Shown: piece by piece, positions 5,535-6,442 of the stretch
How the letters are laid out: each line of letters starts with the position of its first letter
Numbering within the stretch: position 1 is the stretch's first letter
Assembly: GCA_964345255.1 (NCBI GenBank)
Contig: CAYFQK010000204.1
Span: forward strand, 1-6,442
Source of the DNA: JAIPAH01 sp964345255
Lineage (GTDB): Bacteria; Bacteroidota; Bacteroidia; Bacteroidales; JAIPAH01
Length of the DNA stretch: 6,442 nt
Reading direction: 5' to 3'
Notes under the pieces: generated by a model
Told to the model about the DNA's origin: nothing
Databases searched by the model: none
Seen by the model: only the letters and a program-made list of their open reading frames with translations
Position numbers and translations under genes: made by a program

Positions 5535-6442
5535 ATGAGAAGACTATTACCAATCATTTTGTTTGGATTATCAATCCTGTTTGTATACCCGGCGAAAGCA
5601 CAAGAGACGTCAGACAAAGATTCGCTGCTGAATAAAAAAACTTTTTCTGAACTGAAACTACGCAATATCGGTCCGGCTTTTATGTCGGGACGCATTGCCG
5701 ATATTGCTATTCATCCTGAGGACCCAAATGTGTGGTATGTTGGTGTGGGCTCGGGCGGCGTATGGAAAACCACCAATGCAGGCGTAACCTGGGAATCCAT
5801 TTTCGACGGCCAGCCGGTATACTCTATAGGTTGTGTTACTATCGACCCCAATAATCCGCACACGGTCTGGGTGGGAACAGGTGAGAATGTAGGAGGACGC
5901 CATGTCGGTTTTGGCGATGGTATTTACAAAAGCACCGACGATGGAAAGACCTGGCAGAATATGGGGTTGAAAACTTCGGAGCATATTTCTAAAATCATTG
6001 TCCATCCGGAAAATTCTGATATAATTTACGTGGCCTCCCAGGGCCCTTTATGGTCAAAAGGAGGCCAGCGAGGGTTTTATAAATCCACCGACGGTGGCAA
6101 AACATGGAAAAGAACCCTCGGCGACGATAAGTGGATGGGAGTAACCGAAATCGTCATCGATTCCGGAGATCCTGAACGAGTATACGCGGCGACTTGGCAG
6201 AGACATCGGACCATTGCAGCCTACATGGGAGGAGGTCCGAAGACCGGACTATATCGCTCTGAAGACGGAGGAGAAAGCTGGACAGAAATGAAAAATGGTC
6301 TTCCGAAAGGACCGAAAGGCAAGATTGGACTTGCAATTTCTCCACAAAAACCCGACGTGCTTTATGCGGTTATTGAGCTGAACAGGCGCGAAGGAGCAGT
6401 TTATAAAACCATTAACCGGGGGGAGACCTGGACGAAGCAGTC
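5535..6442 (+). CDS. Secreted VPS10/sortilin-like beta-propeller protein with Asp boxes (3' partial)
   Basis: The frame is open for 302 residues and runs off the window. It begins MRRLLPIILFGLSILFVYPAKA, a signal peptide with probable cleavage after Ala22 (AKA|Q), so the product is exported to periplasm, surface or medium. The mature part starts LRNIGPAFMSGRIADIAIHP, typical of the large (around 1,000-residue) Bacteroidota proteins annotated as VPS10 domain or glycosyl hydrolase. Five BNR/Asp-box motifs are visible: TTNAGVTW (79-86), STDDGKTW (133-140), STDGGKTW (184-191), SEDGGESW (242-249) and TINRGETW (292-299). These mark turns of beta-propeller blades. Asp boxes are structural, and no sialidase active site can be identified here, so an enzymatic label is not justified. 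The true role of the family is unclear. It has its own promoter-like box, and a C-terminal sorting domain, if any, lies outside. Confidence 0.88.
   Translation, partial: MRRLLPIILFGLSILFVYPAKAQETSDKDSLLNKKTFSELKLRNIGPAFMSGRIADIAIHPEDPNVWYVGVGSGGVWKTTNAGVTWESIFDGQPVYSIGCVTIDPNNPHTVWVGTGENVGGRHVGFGDGIYKSTDDGKTWQNMGLKTSEHISKIIVHPENSDIIYVASQGPLWSKGGQRGFYKSTDGGKTWKRTLGDDKWMGVTEIVIDSGDPERVYAATWQRHRTIAAYMGGGPKTGLYRSEDGGESWTEMKNGLPKGPKGKIGLAISPQKPDVLYAVIELNRREGAVYKTINRGETWTKQ

Noticed and set aside
5535..6442. Calling the secreted protein a sialidase or glycoside hydrolase.
   Set aside because: Asp boxes are structural and occur in VPS10/sortilin propellers too; no sialidase catalytic motif is visible in the part present.

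Overview
The window looks like a chromosomal segment of a member of the Bacteroidota, possibly Bacteroidales/Marinilabiliales-like; the exact lineage is a guess. The support is indirect. Two starts are preceded by TAnnTTTG boxes, the -7 element typical of this phylum, with short A-rich leaders and no Shine-Dalgarno sequence. The proteins also have the expected flavour: a multi-PAS hybrid kinase, a Bacteroidota-type RAYT transposase and a secreted VPS10/Asp-box protein.

Layout. Bases 1-2429 hold the 3' part of a hybrid histidine kinase (three PAS domains, coiled coil, HisKA, HATPase, receiver), cut at its 5' end by the window edge. Bases 2430-3813 are a repeat cluster: a dispersed palindrome, degenerate short repeat ends, a 144-bp hairpin element (copy A), a RAYT (IS200-like Y1 / REP-associated) transposase gene on the minus strand with related hairpins at its ends, a second 144-bp element (copy B), a duplicated spacer with heptamer repeats, and a lone element end that abuts the murB promoter. 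Bases 3814-4830 encode MurB, which makes UDP-N-acetylmuramate for peptidoglycan. A nested inverted repeat follows, then a 106-residue protein (5040-5360) resembling one region of the flotillin-like protein FloA. Another lone element end lies at 5368-5388. From 5535 to the window end is the first third or so of a secreted VPS10/sortilin-like beta-propeller protein with five Asp boxes.

The genes do not form one pathway. murB and the two flanking plus-strand genes appear to be separate transcription units. The most notable system is the transposase and its non-autonomous relatives. Each 144-bp element carries four 6-3-6 hairpins with centres spaced 29, 53 and 29 bases apart. Its two halves are imperfect inverted copies of each other, about 34 of 51 positions without gaps. 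This is a REPIN-like architecture next to its probable transposase.
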